DNA of 64,000 nt from Bacillota bacterium. Lineage in GTDB: Bacteria > Bacillota > Desulfotomaculia > Desulfotomaculales > Desulforudaceae. This document shows positions 24,927-31,947 of the stretch, piece by piece (the stretch's first letter is position 1; each line of letters begins with the position of its first letter). The notes under the pieces were generated by a model. It was not told the origin of the DNA. It saw nothing but the letters and a program-made list of their open reading frames with translations, and did no database searches. The DNA is taken from positions 1 to 64,000 of the forward strand of contig JBFLXL010000010.1 of NCBI GenBank assembly GCA_040757205.1, read 5' to 3'. The translations under genes and the position numbers were made by a program.

Positions 24927-25847
24927 TTAATGGTTATCGGCCTGCGGCCTGGGGAGCAGTCCCGCTTCGCTGACGATCTCCGGTACCGCTTCCTCCCACC
25001 TGATGGCCATGACGTGGACGCCCCGAACGCCTTCGATCGTGCGCAGCTGCCGGATCAGCTCGACGGCGAACCGTTTCCCCTCCAGCACTTGGTCCGCGGC
25101 CCCCTCCACGCGACGAATGAGCTCAGCGGGCACCACCATGCCGGGAATCTTGCTGATGTACCTCAGGGTACCCGCAGACTTCGGCGGCACCACGCCGGCC
25201 AGGATAAAGACTTCCTTATCCCACCCCTGCTCCCGGACGGCGGCCATGAAATCCCGAAACAACTCGAGGTCGTATACCGCCTGCGTTTGAATAAAGCGGG
25301 CCCCGGCGGCGATTTTCTTTCCCAACCGCAACACCCGCAACGGCAGCGGGCCGGCGAAGGGGTTCTCCACGGCACCGACGAACAACTCCGGCGGCGGCTT
25401 TACCTGGTCCCCGTTCAGAAACCGGCCCTCGCACAGCCGGCGCGCCAGGCCCACCAGTTGCACCGAGTCCAGGTCGAAGACGCCCCGTGCCTGGGGGTGG
25501 TTGCCGAATTGCTGGTGGTCACCGGTGAGGCAGAGCACGTTCCTGATCCCCAGGCTGGCGGCGCCCAGCAGGTCGCTTTGCAGGGCGAGGCGGTTGCGGT
25601 CGCGGGTGGTGAGCTGGAACACCGGCTCGCCCCCGGCCTGCAGTACGTGCCCCGCGGCGGCCAAAGAGCACAAGTGCACCACCGCGCCCTGGTTGTCGGT
25701 GACGTTCTGGGCATCCGTGCAGTCCCGGAGCAAGGCCGCGTGCCGGCGTACGCTCTCCCCGGACGCCCCCTTCGGCGGGCCGATTTCGGCCGTCACCGCA
25801 AAGTGGCCCTGTTCCAGAACCCTCTGCAAATTGCCCGGTGTGCTCAC
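24927..25847 (-). CDS. metF: Methylene-THF reductase catalytic subunit
   Basis: 306 aa from a GTG that overlaps the metV stop (GTGA). TIM-barrel motifs of the MetF family are visible: FAVTAEIGPPKG, VTDNQGAVVHL, NVLCLTGDHQ and FIQTQAVYDL. It reduces methylene-THF to methyl-THF with FAD. In acetogens this protein works with MetV and sometimes Mvh/Hdr-type subunits, as the neighbours here suggest. A longer open frame back to 26231 only shadows metV. Confidence 0.93.
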   Translation of the reverse strand: MSTPGNLQRVLEQGHFAVTAEIGPPKGASGESVRRHAALLRDCTDAQNVTDNQGAVVHLCSLAAAGHVLQAGGEPVFQLTTRDRNRLALQSDLLGAASLGIRNVLCLTGDHQQFGNHPQARGVFDLDSVQLVGLARRLCEGRFLNGDQVKPPPELFVGAVENPFAGPLPLRVLRLGKKIAAGARFIQTQAVYDLELFRDFMAAVREQGWDKEVFILAGVVPPKSAGTLRYISKIPGMVVPAELIRRVEGAADQVLEGKRFAVELIRQLRTIEGVRGVHVMAIRWEEAVPEIVSEAGLLPRPQADNH

Positions 25848-26509
25848 GGCATCAGGTCCTCCCGCGCCACGGACCGCACCCCCGCTCCCGCACGGGACCA
25901 GTCCTTGGGTGGCGTGATGACGTTCAAATTCTTCAATCGGCCTTGGCCGGACAGCCGCTCGTAGATGAGATTCCAGGCGCAAGGTTGGTCGCGTCCGATC
26001 TCGCAGCGCCCGTTCACCGACCCGCCGCACGGACCGTTGAGCAGTTCCTTGGCGCACCGGCTCACCGGGCAAATGCCGCCCGTTTCTCCCAAGACACACT
26101 CCCCGCACATGCGGCAGCGTTCTTCCCAATGCCCGGCGGCCGGGGAGCCGCCGGCGAACACGGTGTCCACGGCGGGGAATACCGGTTTGCCCGGATAGCG
26201 CTCCGCCATGTACTGCACCCCCACGCCGCACCCCAGGGAAAAGCAGGCTTGGGCCTGTTCCATGAGATTATCGAACGGCGGCAGGAATCCAGGATCGCAC
26301 TGGCGGGCGACGGTCGCCCGGATCACGGTGCGTTTTTGCCCGAGCCGCTTGGCCGCAAGTTCAAGCTGGGTCGCGAGCAGTCCCACCTCGCGCTCGCCAC
26401 CCGCCCCGCAGACCGCCACGCAGCCCTTGCATCCGGCCACCAGGATGGTGCTTTTTCCCGTGGCCGCCGCCAGCAACGGGGGCGCCGGCTTTCTCCGCGC
26501 CACGATCAC
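25844..26509 (-). CDS. metV: MetV, zinc/Fe-S partner of methylene-THF reductase
   Basis: 221 aa. The C-terminal half has the MTHFR_C Cys pattern CRMCGECVLGETGGICPVS, then C, C and C in RCAKELLNGPCGG and NGRCEI. The N-terminal half binds a further cluster (CKGCVAVCG). MetV forms a complex with MetF and passes electrons to its flavin. It starts at a GTG that overlaps the mvhD stop, with AGGGAGGT 7 nt upstream, and ends by overlapping metF. A longer reading to 26752 shadows mvhD. Confidence 0.9.
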   Translation of the reverse strand: MIVARRKPAPPLLAAATGKSTILVAGCKGCVAVCGAGGEREVGLLATQLELAAKRLGQKRTVIRATVARQCDPGFLPPFDNLMEQAQACFSLGCGVGVQYMAERYPGKPVFPAVDTVFAGGSPAAGHWEERCRMCGECVLGETGGICPVSRCAKELLNGPCGGSVNGRCEIGRDQPCAWNLIYERLSGQGRLKNLNVITPPKDWSRAGAGVRSVAREDLMP

Positions 26510-26958
26510 GGACCGCACCTCCCTTCGGCGGCCGCGGCGTGCACCAGCGGGAATACAGGCCCCAGAAGCCGCACCCGCCCCGTGAACTCGGCCGCCATCC
26601 GCGCAAAAGACGGGCCCATTGACGCCGCCAGATGGTGCATTTCCAGCCGTTCGGCCTCCAGCCCGACCTCGGAGAGAAACGTCCGCATCCGCTCCACCCG
26701 CCTGCCGGCCCGGGTGTTTCCCACCAGGTAGTGACAGCTGCCCTCCAGACACCCGGCCACCACCACACCGTCGGCGCCGCCCGCAAAGGCGCGCAGGATG
26801 GACTCCTCGTCAACCCGGCCCGAGCAGGGCACCCGGATGATCCGCACTTCCGAGGGGTACTGCAGGCGCATTATCCCGGCCGTGTCCGCCGCGCCGTAGG
26901 CGCAGTGGTGGCAGCAGAAGGCGATGATTTTGGGCTGCCATTTTTTCTCGACCGTCAT
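26506..26958 (-). CDS. mvhD: MvhD-family electron-transfer subunit
   Basis: 150 aa. The [2Fe-2S] Cys residues are in IIAFCCHHCAYGAADTAG, PCSGRV and CLEGSCHYLVGN, the MvhD (FlpD-like) pattern. In methanogens MvhD connects hydrogenase to heterodisulfide reductase. In acetogens related subunits feed MetFV. Here hdrABC are absent next to it, so the electron donor is open. The ATG overlaps the stop of a 29-codon P-loop reading frame; no independent Shine-Dalgarno sequence is seen, so coupled translation is likely. Confidence 0.88.
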   Translation of the reverse strand: MTVEKKWQPKIIAFCCHHCAYGAADTAGIMRLQYPSEVRIIRVPCSGRVDEESILRAFAGGADGVVVAGCLEGSCHYLVGNTRAGRRVERMRTFLSEVGLEAERLEMHHLAASMGPSFARMAAEFTGRVRLLGPVFPLVHAAAAEGRCGP

Positions 26959-27044
26959 CTTGCTGACAGGTGGCAGACAATAAGTGCCGCCATCGTTGTT
27001 TTACCGGGGCCGCCCTTGCCCGCCGGGGCTTTTGTCAGATCCAC
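26955..27044 (-). CDS. 29-aa P-loop fragment translated ahead of mvhD
   Basis: GTG at 27044 is preceded by AAGGAGGAGAAAGGAC, a very strong ribosome site. The peptide contains AGKGGPGKTTMAALIVCHL, close to the Walker A start of CooC-type ATPases (compare SGKGGVGKTTIAAALIKSF of cooC at 38.9 kb). It stops by overlapping the mvhD ATG. It is either a decayed CooC/ArsA-like gene kept as a ribosome loader for mvhD or a functional leader. The first Gly-Gly-Val is now Gly-Gly-Pro. Confidence 0.5.
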   Translation of the reverse strand: MDLTKAPAGKGGPGKTTMAALIVCHLSAR

Positions 27045-27114
27045 TGTCCTTTCTCCTCCTTGAAGATGCAGATGTGTAGTTAGTTGATACTCCATTAGTT
27101 GTCTTTTATGGAGC

Positions 27115-27179
27115 CAGTATAGGAGATACGCTTTCCCCCCGGCAACGATTGGGCTGTGAAATGCTTACTAAGCACGGTG
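27115..27179 (-). promoter_or_regulatory. Promoter-upstream element of the mvhD-metVF-fhs operon
   Basis: On the minus strand TATACT (27116-27121) is preceded after 18 nt by TTGCCG. Upstream of that is TTCACAG-CCCAA. About 45 of 65 positions match an element at 42107-42170 ahead of cdhA, so the two carbon-fixation operons probably share a regulator. Confidence 0.6.
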
Positions 27180-27263
27180 AAGTGAGTGTATGAAAAGTGG
27201 ATTGGAACCTGAAAGTCACAGATCGTTTCGCCGATCTCGGCCAACTACGGCTTTGCCGGGAAA

Positions 27264-27353
27264 GAGTCGGGGTACCCGGGGGCAGGCGGCAAGCACGCGC
27301 GGCAAGCACGCGTTGTTTACTTGCGCCGAACCGAGCAGAGTCGGGGTACCCGG
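27264..27353. repeat. GGGGTACCCGG repeat pair in the acsD-mvhD gap
   Basis: GAGTCGGGGTACCCGG occurs at 27264-27279 and 27338-27353, 74 nt apart. Between them GGCAAGCACGCG is repeated in tandem (27288 and 27301). The GGGTACCC core is shared with the GC-rich elements in pyrF, pyrK and carB. The rest of 27045-27376 shows only the promoter element. Confidence 0.65.
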
Positions 27354-27376
27354 TACCGAGGGGGCGGGCGGCATTG

Positions 27377-28273
27377 TTAAGACAGCTCGGTGATCATTTT
27401 CCGCACCAGTTGCATGCTGTCCGGTGAACTCATTACAGCGAGGTTGGCTCCGGCCAGGAACAGGGTCAGGGTGGTTATGGCTTCCCAGAGAATCCCCTGC
27501 TGGGTGTTTTCCCGGGCTTCTTTTGTTTTCCAGCAGTCCCGGCCGACGTTCGCAATCATAGGCATTTTCATCATGTCGTCGGTGTAGATCACCGCCACCT
27601 GTTTAATCCGCTCTATGACCGAAAAGCTGTACTCCATGCCGTATCCCAGCGCGGAGGATAAGGGGTCGATGACGATCCGCTCCTTGGGGAAGAACTTGGA
27701 CAGCTTGATGTTTAGTTCTTTGGCCAGGTTGATGTCCAGCGGGGACTGGGCGATCACCCGATGTCCATTCTCCAGGGCCGCCCTCCCGATCTCCTCGTAG
27801 TTCTCCTTCATCACCGGCCCCAAGAGTACGGCGTCGCCCGCCAAGGCTCCGGCAATCTCTTTCAGCGCCCGGGCGTCGGCGTCCTTCTCGCCGACCCCGT
27901 AAACGATCAAAGGCACCGGCAGGGCGTCCGAGAGTTCCTTCACCCTGGAGGCTAAAGCCGGCACGTCAACATCTTCGGTCCCGGCGGAAGCCAGGTAGAG
28001 ACAAATGAGGTCCGCCCGGTACACCTCCAGACATTTTTTTGCCCACGCCACCGGCGAGGCAACGACGTCGCCGAAGCGGGCGCGCAGGTGTTCCGGCCAC
28101 GTTTGGGGCGGGCTATCCCAGACCTCCAGCGCAATCAGCGGGGGATGAGGCAGTTTTCCTTCAAATGAATGAAAAGGAAGGGTGTTTTCCCCGCCGAGGG
28201 TAATTGTTTTATCCTCTTTCCCGAAAGTCACCTCGAGGACATTCCCTTTATAGGTCTCCAGATACTCTTTCAT
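27377..28273 (-). CDS. acsD: Corrinoid iron-sulfur protein, small subunit
   Basis: 298 aa. The AcsD/CdhD TIM-barrel pattern is clear: KLPHPPLIALEVWDSPP, VVASPVAWAKKC, VIDPLSSALGYGMEYSFSVI and MPMIANVGRDCWKTKEA. With AcsC it carries the cobamide that takes the methyl group from methyl-THF to acetyl-CoA synthase. AAAGGAG lies 14 nt before ATG at 28273. It is the last gene of the CODH/ACS operon. Confidence 0.95.
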   Translation of the reverse strand: MKEYLETYKGNVLEVTFGKEDKTITLGGENTLPFHSFEGKLPHPPLIALEVWDSPPQTWPEHLRARFGDVVASPVAWAKKCLEVYRADLICLYLASAGTEDVDVPALASRVKELSDALPVPLIVYGVGEKDADARALKEIAGALAGDAVLLGPVMKENYEEIGRAALENGHRVIAQSPLDINLAKELNIKLSKFFPKERIVIDPLSSALGYGMEYSFSVIERIKQVAVIYTDDMMKMPMIANVGRDCWKTKEARENTQQGILWEAITTLTLFLAGANLAVMSSPDSMQLVRKMITELS

Positions 28274-28304
28274 CAAAGCCTTCCGCTCCTTTCCACGAGA
28301 AAGC

Positions 28305-29177
28305 CTAGACTTCCAGCCAGGAGTGGGAATACAGTACTTTTCCCGCCAATACGTTCACCGTCTTGACGAGTTCCGCTTCCGGCGGCGGAAGGTCGGCCGG
28401 GTTGATTTCTTCGTCCATCGCCCGGTGGATCAGTTCTGTCTGCGCCGGTCTTTCCCCCCGAACCAGGGCGATCAGTTCGCGGTCGAAGCTGTCCACGATG
28501 GCCGAATAAAGGCCGTGCCGCTGCAACATTGCCAACTCCACCCGGCTTAGAATGCTTCTCAGGTGGCGGGGCACACCGTTGATCATATTGGATAAGCCCA
28601 GGGTCGATTTGGCTCCCGGCGCAATGTCCGGCAACATGCTCATAAACTCCAGCAACTGCACCACCTGGGGCTGGTCCACCCCGATCGGCATCATGATGGG
28701 GTCGACCCAGATGTTTTCGTTGGGGATGCCGATCTCGTTGGCATGGGCGATGGTCTCCATAATCGCTTCGGCCCGGGCGGCCGTGTCGGAAGGAATCCCC
28801 TTGTCGGTGAGGACCGATAAGATCACATCACAATTATATTTTTGGGCCAGCGGGAGCATTTCCCTTTTGCTGTCTTCCCGGCCGGAGGCGGAATTTAAAA
28901 GCGGTCTTTTCCGGCAAACGGCGAGGCCGGCCTCCATTGCCCCGGGGTTTAAGGTGTCCAGCGAAAACGGGAGATCCACCACCTCCTGGACGACCTCCAC
29001 CAGCCAACGCATCACCTCCGGGTCTTTTCTGGCCGGTCCGATGTTCAGGTCGAGGTAATCCACCCCCGCAGCGGCCTGTTTTACGGCCAATTCCTGCAAG
29101 AGAAGGGCGTTCCGCTCCCTGACGGCCTCCGACACTACTTTGGCCAGTATATGGATGTTTTCCCCGATTAAAATCAT
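28305..29177 (-). CDS. acsE: Methyl-THF:corrinoid protein methyltransferase
   Basis: 290 aa. It has the pterin-binding TIM-barrel features DYLDLNIGPARKDPEVMRWL, LPFSLDTLNPGAMEAGL and LLNSASGRED. The enzyme moves the methyl group of methyl-THF to Co(I) of the corrinoid protein. Start at MILIGENIHIL with AAGGAGGA 10 nt upstream; ten earlier codons are not supported. It lies 2 nt after acsC. This is the bacterial enzyme, since methanogens use a methanopterin route. Confidence 0.95.
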   Translation of the reverse strand: MILIGENIHILAKVVSEAVRERNALLLQELAVKQAAAGVDYLDLNIGPARKDPEVMRWLVEVVQEVVDLPFSLDTLNPGAMEAGLAVCRKRPLLNSASGREDSKREMLPLAQKYNCDVILSVLTDKGIPSDTAARAEAIMETIAHANEIGIPNENIWVDPIMMPIGVDQPQVVQLLEFMSMLPDIAPGAKSTLGLSNMINGVPRHLRSILSRVELAMLQRHGLYSAIVDSFDRELIALVRGERPAQTELIHRAMDEEINPADLPPPEAELVKTVNVLAGKVLYSHSWLEV

Positions 29178-29179
29178 CC

Positions 29180-30559
29180 TTATGTTCCTCCTTCTGCTTC
29201 CTTCCATTTGGCGAACAGTTTGGGCATAAACGCGGGTAGTTCTTCGGCCTCTTTGGGCCCCACAATGATCTCCCAGCCGGGCAGTTCGTCTTCGATCTCA
29301 CCTTTGATCCGGGCGGCCAAGCCGGGGATAATGAGCCTCTTTTTCTTCAGTTTTCCTTCCAAACCACTGTTTTTGATAAATGGGCCGATGGTCTCCCCGG
29401 CGAATTTGCCCGTTGACCACGCGGCCAGGACGCACAACCCGTCGGTTCCCTTCACACCCAGATAACCGGGGATTTTGCTTGCTTCCACGCCGCTCGCCAC
29501 CGCGAAATAGGTCAGGGCGAAGTTGGTGGTGAGCACAACAGGCGATACTTCGTTTGGCGCACCAATTTCGTAGACTTTCTCTTCCACCGCCAGCGGCACA
29601 CGCGGGTCGGTGTAAATATTGAGCCGGTGAACCAGCAGGGGAAAAAGCGTTTCTTTGTCCAGGTCGCTGAGCACAATTACCGAAGCATACTTGATCACCA
29701 GGGCCGCGGCCAAGAGCGCTTCTTGGGCCGCGTCTTCGGCCTTCAGCGGTAGGAAGGAAATGATCGGGTACCCCAGCGGCCGGAAGGTGTGCCTTAAAGC
29801 AGCCCGCCTGATCAGGGTGTAATCCCGGAGGGACTCCTTCAGATTCTGCGGGGAGGTGTCGATCATGATCTCCGAAACACCGGCGGCTCTTAGCTTCGTG
29901 GTTACGGCCACAACCTCTTCCAAGTTTTGACCCCTCACCGCTACGGGAACGACCTTTTTCTTTAAGCCGGGGAGAGCCTCCTCCAAATTGGCGCTGGTAA
30001 GCGGGTACAAAAGCGGCTTTTGCTCGGCAACCAGGTCGCGGGCGGCAAAAAGCACCTCCAGGTCCTCGCACATCAACACCATGGGCCGCTTTTCCCGGGC
30101 CACCCCGGCAACCACGGACAGGTACCTTTCTTTACTGCCGCTTTCAAATTTAAGGACCACAAGGTCGGCCCGCAGGTTGAAGGTTACCCAAGTGAATTCG
30201 TATTCATCAAGCCTTTTCAACTTGGCGTTTATGGCCTGATCGGTCTCGATGTCGGAAATCAACACGGCCAGGCCGGGTGGGCGCAAAAAGGTCTTCTCGT
30301 GGCGATGGACGACCTCTTCTTCCCCCACCGTCAGCATCCTTTCACCGGTGCCCACGCTGACCAGCCTGATGGGTGGGGTGATGGCGTCAATGATCCACTC
30401 CTTCACTTCCGGATCAAGATAGGGACACTTTTCCAGCGACACCCCGCCGGAGATCAATTTCATGGCAAAGGCCAGACAGGTGGGAAATCCGCATTCCTTG
30501 CAGTTCTTCTTCCCCCCGTCGGGGAGCTTTTTCTGGATGTCGGACGGTTTTAGAGGCAT
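29180..30559 (-). CDS. acsC: Corrinoid iron-sulfur protein, large subunit
   Basis: 459 aa. The N-terminal [4Fe-4S] motif is C-KEC-GFPTC with the fourth Cys in EKCPYLDPEV, which sets the cobalt redox state. The TIM barrel and C-terminal B12-binding domain follow (GYLGVKGTDGLCVLAAWSTG, FAGETIGPFIKN). It pairs with AcsD. A perfect 10-bp palindrome lies in the 62-nt gap to the upstream ACS gene. No Shine-Dalgarno anomaly (GAGGGGGAG before ATG). Confidence 0.95.
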   Translation of the reverse strand: MPLKPSDIQKKLPDGGKKNCKECGFPTCLAFAMKLISGGVSLEKCPYLDPEVKEWIIDAITPPIRLVSVGTGERMLTVGEEEVVHRHEKTFLRPPGLAVLISDIETDQAINAKLKRLDEYEFTWVTFNLRADLVVLKFESGSKERYLSVVAGVAREKRPMVLMCEDLEVLFAARDLVAEQKPLLYPLTSANLEEALPGLKKKVVPVAVRGQNLEEVVAVTTKLRAAGVSEIMIDTSPQNLKESLRDYTLIRRAALRHTFRPLGYPIISFLPLKAEDAAQEALLAAALVIKYASVIVLSDLDKETLFPLLVHRLNIYTDPRVPLAVEEKVYEIGAPNEVSPVVLTTNFALTYFAVASGVEASKIPGYLGVKGTDGLCVLAAWSTGKFAGETIGPFIKNSGLEGKLKKKRLIIPGLAARIKGEIEDELPGWEIIVGPKEAEELPAFMPKLFAKWKEAEGGT

Positions 30560-30594
30560 GTACTCCCCCTCCTTCGAAAATTGACTCTTACCTC

Positions 30595-30615
30595 AAAAGG
30601 GGCCAGGCCCCTTTT
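30595..30615. terminator. Perfect 10-bp hairpin between cdhC and acsC
   Basis: AAAAGGGGCC and GGCCCCTTTT pair around a single A. On the minus strand it ends in a short T-run and follows the ACS stop by 7 nt. It could terminate part of the transcripts, or stabilise their 3' ends, and so set the ACS to corrinoid-protein ratio. Confidence 0.5.
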
Positions 30616-30621
30616 TGCCCG

Positions 30622-31821
30622 CTAACCACCCATAACGGGATGCTCCACTTTTTGGAGAAACTCGATCAGGTCGTCGACGTTTTTGACCTCCTTTTCAGAA
30701 GCGATTTTATCGAAAAGGTCGGGGGGGATGGCCTCTTTTACCATTTCTTTAATCGTGCCGGGCATCCAGACCACCCTTCGCAATCCGCCGTCGGTGATCA
30801 GGAACTTGGGGGATTTCAGATAGGAAATGGCCATTCCCACGTACCCTTCCCGCTGTTGGCCGCCGCTGGCCTGAGCGGCCAGGGTGGAGAAGGGAGCACC
30901 GATGACCGCTTCTCCGACAAAGTCGCGGTGGATGATGCCGAAGCCGTCCACCTCCGGAATATAGAAGCAGATCGACTGGAAGCAGCCGCAGGCGGTGTGG
31001 GGGTTTTCCAGGGCGCTGTGCAGGCAGCAAACAGAAATCCGGCCCAAGGATCTTTGCGTCACGACCTCGTTGACCCCGCTGTAAATGTGTTTTTCGGGAT
31101 CCAAGAGTTCGCCTTTCGGTACGGCAAAAATGGCTCCCTCCGGGTCGATCTTGGAGGAGGCTCTCCCGTCCAACCAGCTGATGGCGCCGCACAGGGACAT
31201 CCGCTCCGGCGTGATGATGCACACGTGGGTGGGCGCGAAGCTCTGGCAGAGAACACAGCCGTAGAATTCCTCCACCTCTTCCTCGGTCATGCCCTTCAGG
31301 CGTGCGTCCCGGGCGTCGTAAACCGGCCGCGCTTTTAAAACATGCTCTTTTACCTTTTCAGGGTCGGTGATAAAGGTGACCTGCATTTTTTCGATGATGG
31401 GCAGCTCGTTGGTAAAAAGCATGATCATTATTTGACCGATCTCTTGTAAAGACTGCAGTCCTTTTTTGTGGCTTTCCTTGTGCAGCCGCAGCCAAACATG
31501 GTCCCTTTGCGCCATGTGCCAGAAACCCTCGATGTAATTGCAGTACTGGTGGATACGGCGTTCGAAAACGGGCTCCATATCTCTTTCCAGTTGTTCTCCG
31601 ACCACTTCCACGCTGATGAAGAGAGGGGAGGTGGTGCCCTCCGCCATGTCTTTAATGTCCGGGCCGATGACGGCCACTCTTTCGTGCTCGACTTCATTTG
31701 TGGATCTTAAGGTGACCAATTCTCCTTTGTATTCGCACCGGGGTCCGCCGAATTCAACGTAGAAGTCGTGTTTTCTTACGCTTTCGCCTTCGTACTGGGG
31801 TCCCACGTCTACCGGGAACAT
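30622..31821 (-). CDS. cdhC: Acetyl-CoA synthase core, archaeal CdhC type
   Basis: 399 aa. Bacterial AcsB is about 730 aa, so the roughly 310-residue N-terminal CODH-docking domain is missing, as in archaeal CdhC. A-cluster ligands are present: FYGCVLCQSFAPTHVC, then the Cys in ERMSLCG. The Cys-Gly-Cys in TACGCFQSICFYIPE holds the distal nickel. It condenses CO, a methyl group and CoA. AAGGAGGAGGAG precedes ATG. It is followed by bacterial-style acsC, acsE and acsD. Confidence 0.93.
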   Translation of the reverse strand: MFPVDVGPQYEGESVRKHDFYVEFGGPRCEYKGELVTLRSTNEVEHERVAVIGPDIKDMAEGTTSPLFISVEVVGEQLERDMEPVFERRIHQYCNYIEGFWHMAQRDHVWLRLHKESHKKGLQSLQEIGQIMIMLFTNELPIIEKMQVTFITDPEKVKEHVLKARPVYDARDARLKGMTEEEVEEFYGCVLCQSFAPTHVCIITPERMSLCGAISWLDGRASSKIDPEGAIFAVPKGELLDPEKHIYSGVNEVVTQRSLGRISVCCLHSALENPHTACGCFQSICFYIPEVDGFGIIHRDFVGEAVIGAPFSTLAAQASGGQQREGYVGMAISYLKSPKFLITDGGLRRVVWMPGTIKEMVKEAIPPDLFDKIASEKEVKNVDDLIEFLQKVEHPVMGG

Positions 31822-31843
31822 TTTTCTCCTCCTCCTTCAAGGA

Positions 31844-31945
31844 AAACGGTTTCTTTGGTTATCAATCCGACCTGATGCATCAAAGTGTTCCAAGGCCATG
31901 GTCGCCACGCGGGGGTGGACGGGGGTGGACATGGCCGCCGGCGCT
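31844..31945 (-). pseudogene. Relic of the DUF166 domain tail
   Basis: Between the FdhA-like stop and cdhC, the minus strand encodes VHPRVATMALEHF in one frame and LMHQVGLITKETV in the next. The intact DUF166-NuoE gene at 37.5 kb has HPCVATMAHDQEIGDTLMHQ, then AGLMTKTAV. The DNA is also alike (CCATGGTCGCCACGC shared). The relic has a small deletion and frameshift, and a GTCCACCCCC duplication. Confidence 0.75.
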
Positions 31946-31947
31946 TT

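Noticed and set aside
24927-26231. A 434-codon metF
   Set aside because: The added N-terminus overlaps metV in another frame; the GTGA overlap at 25844-25847 gives a normal 306-aa MetF.
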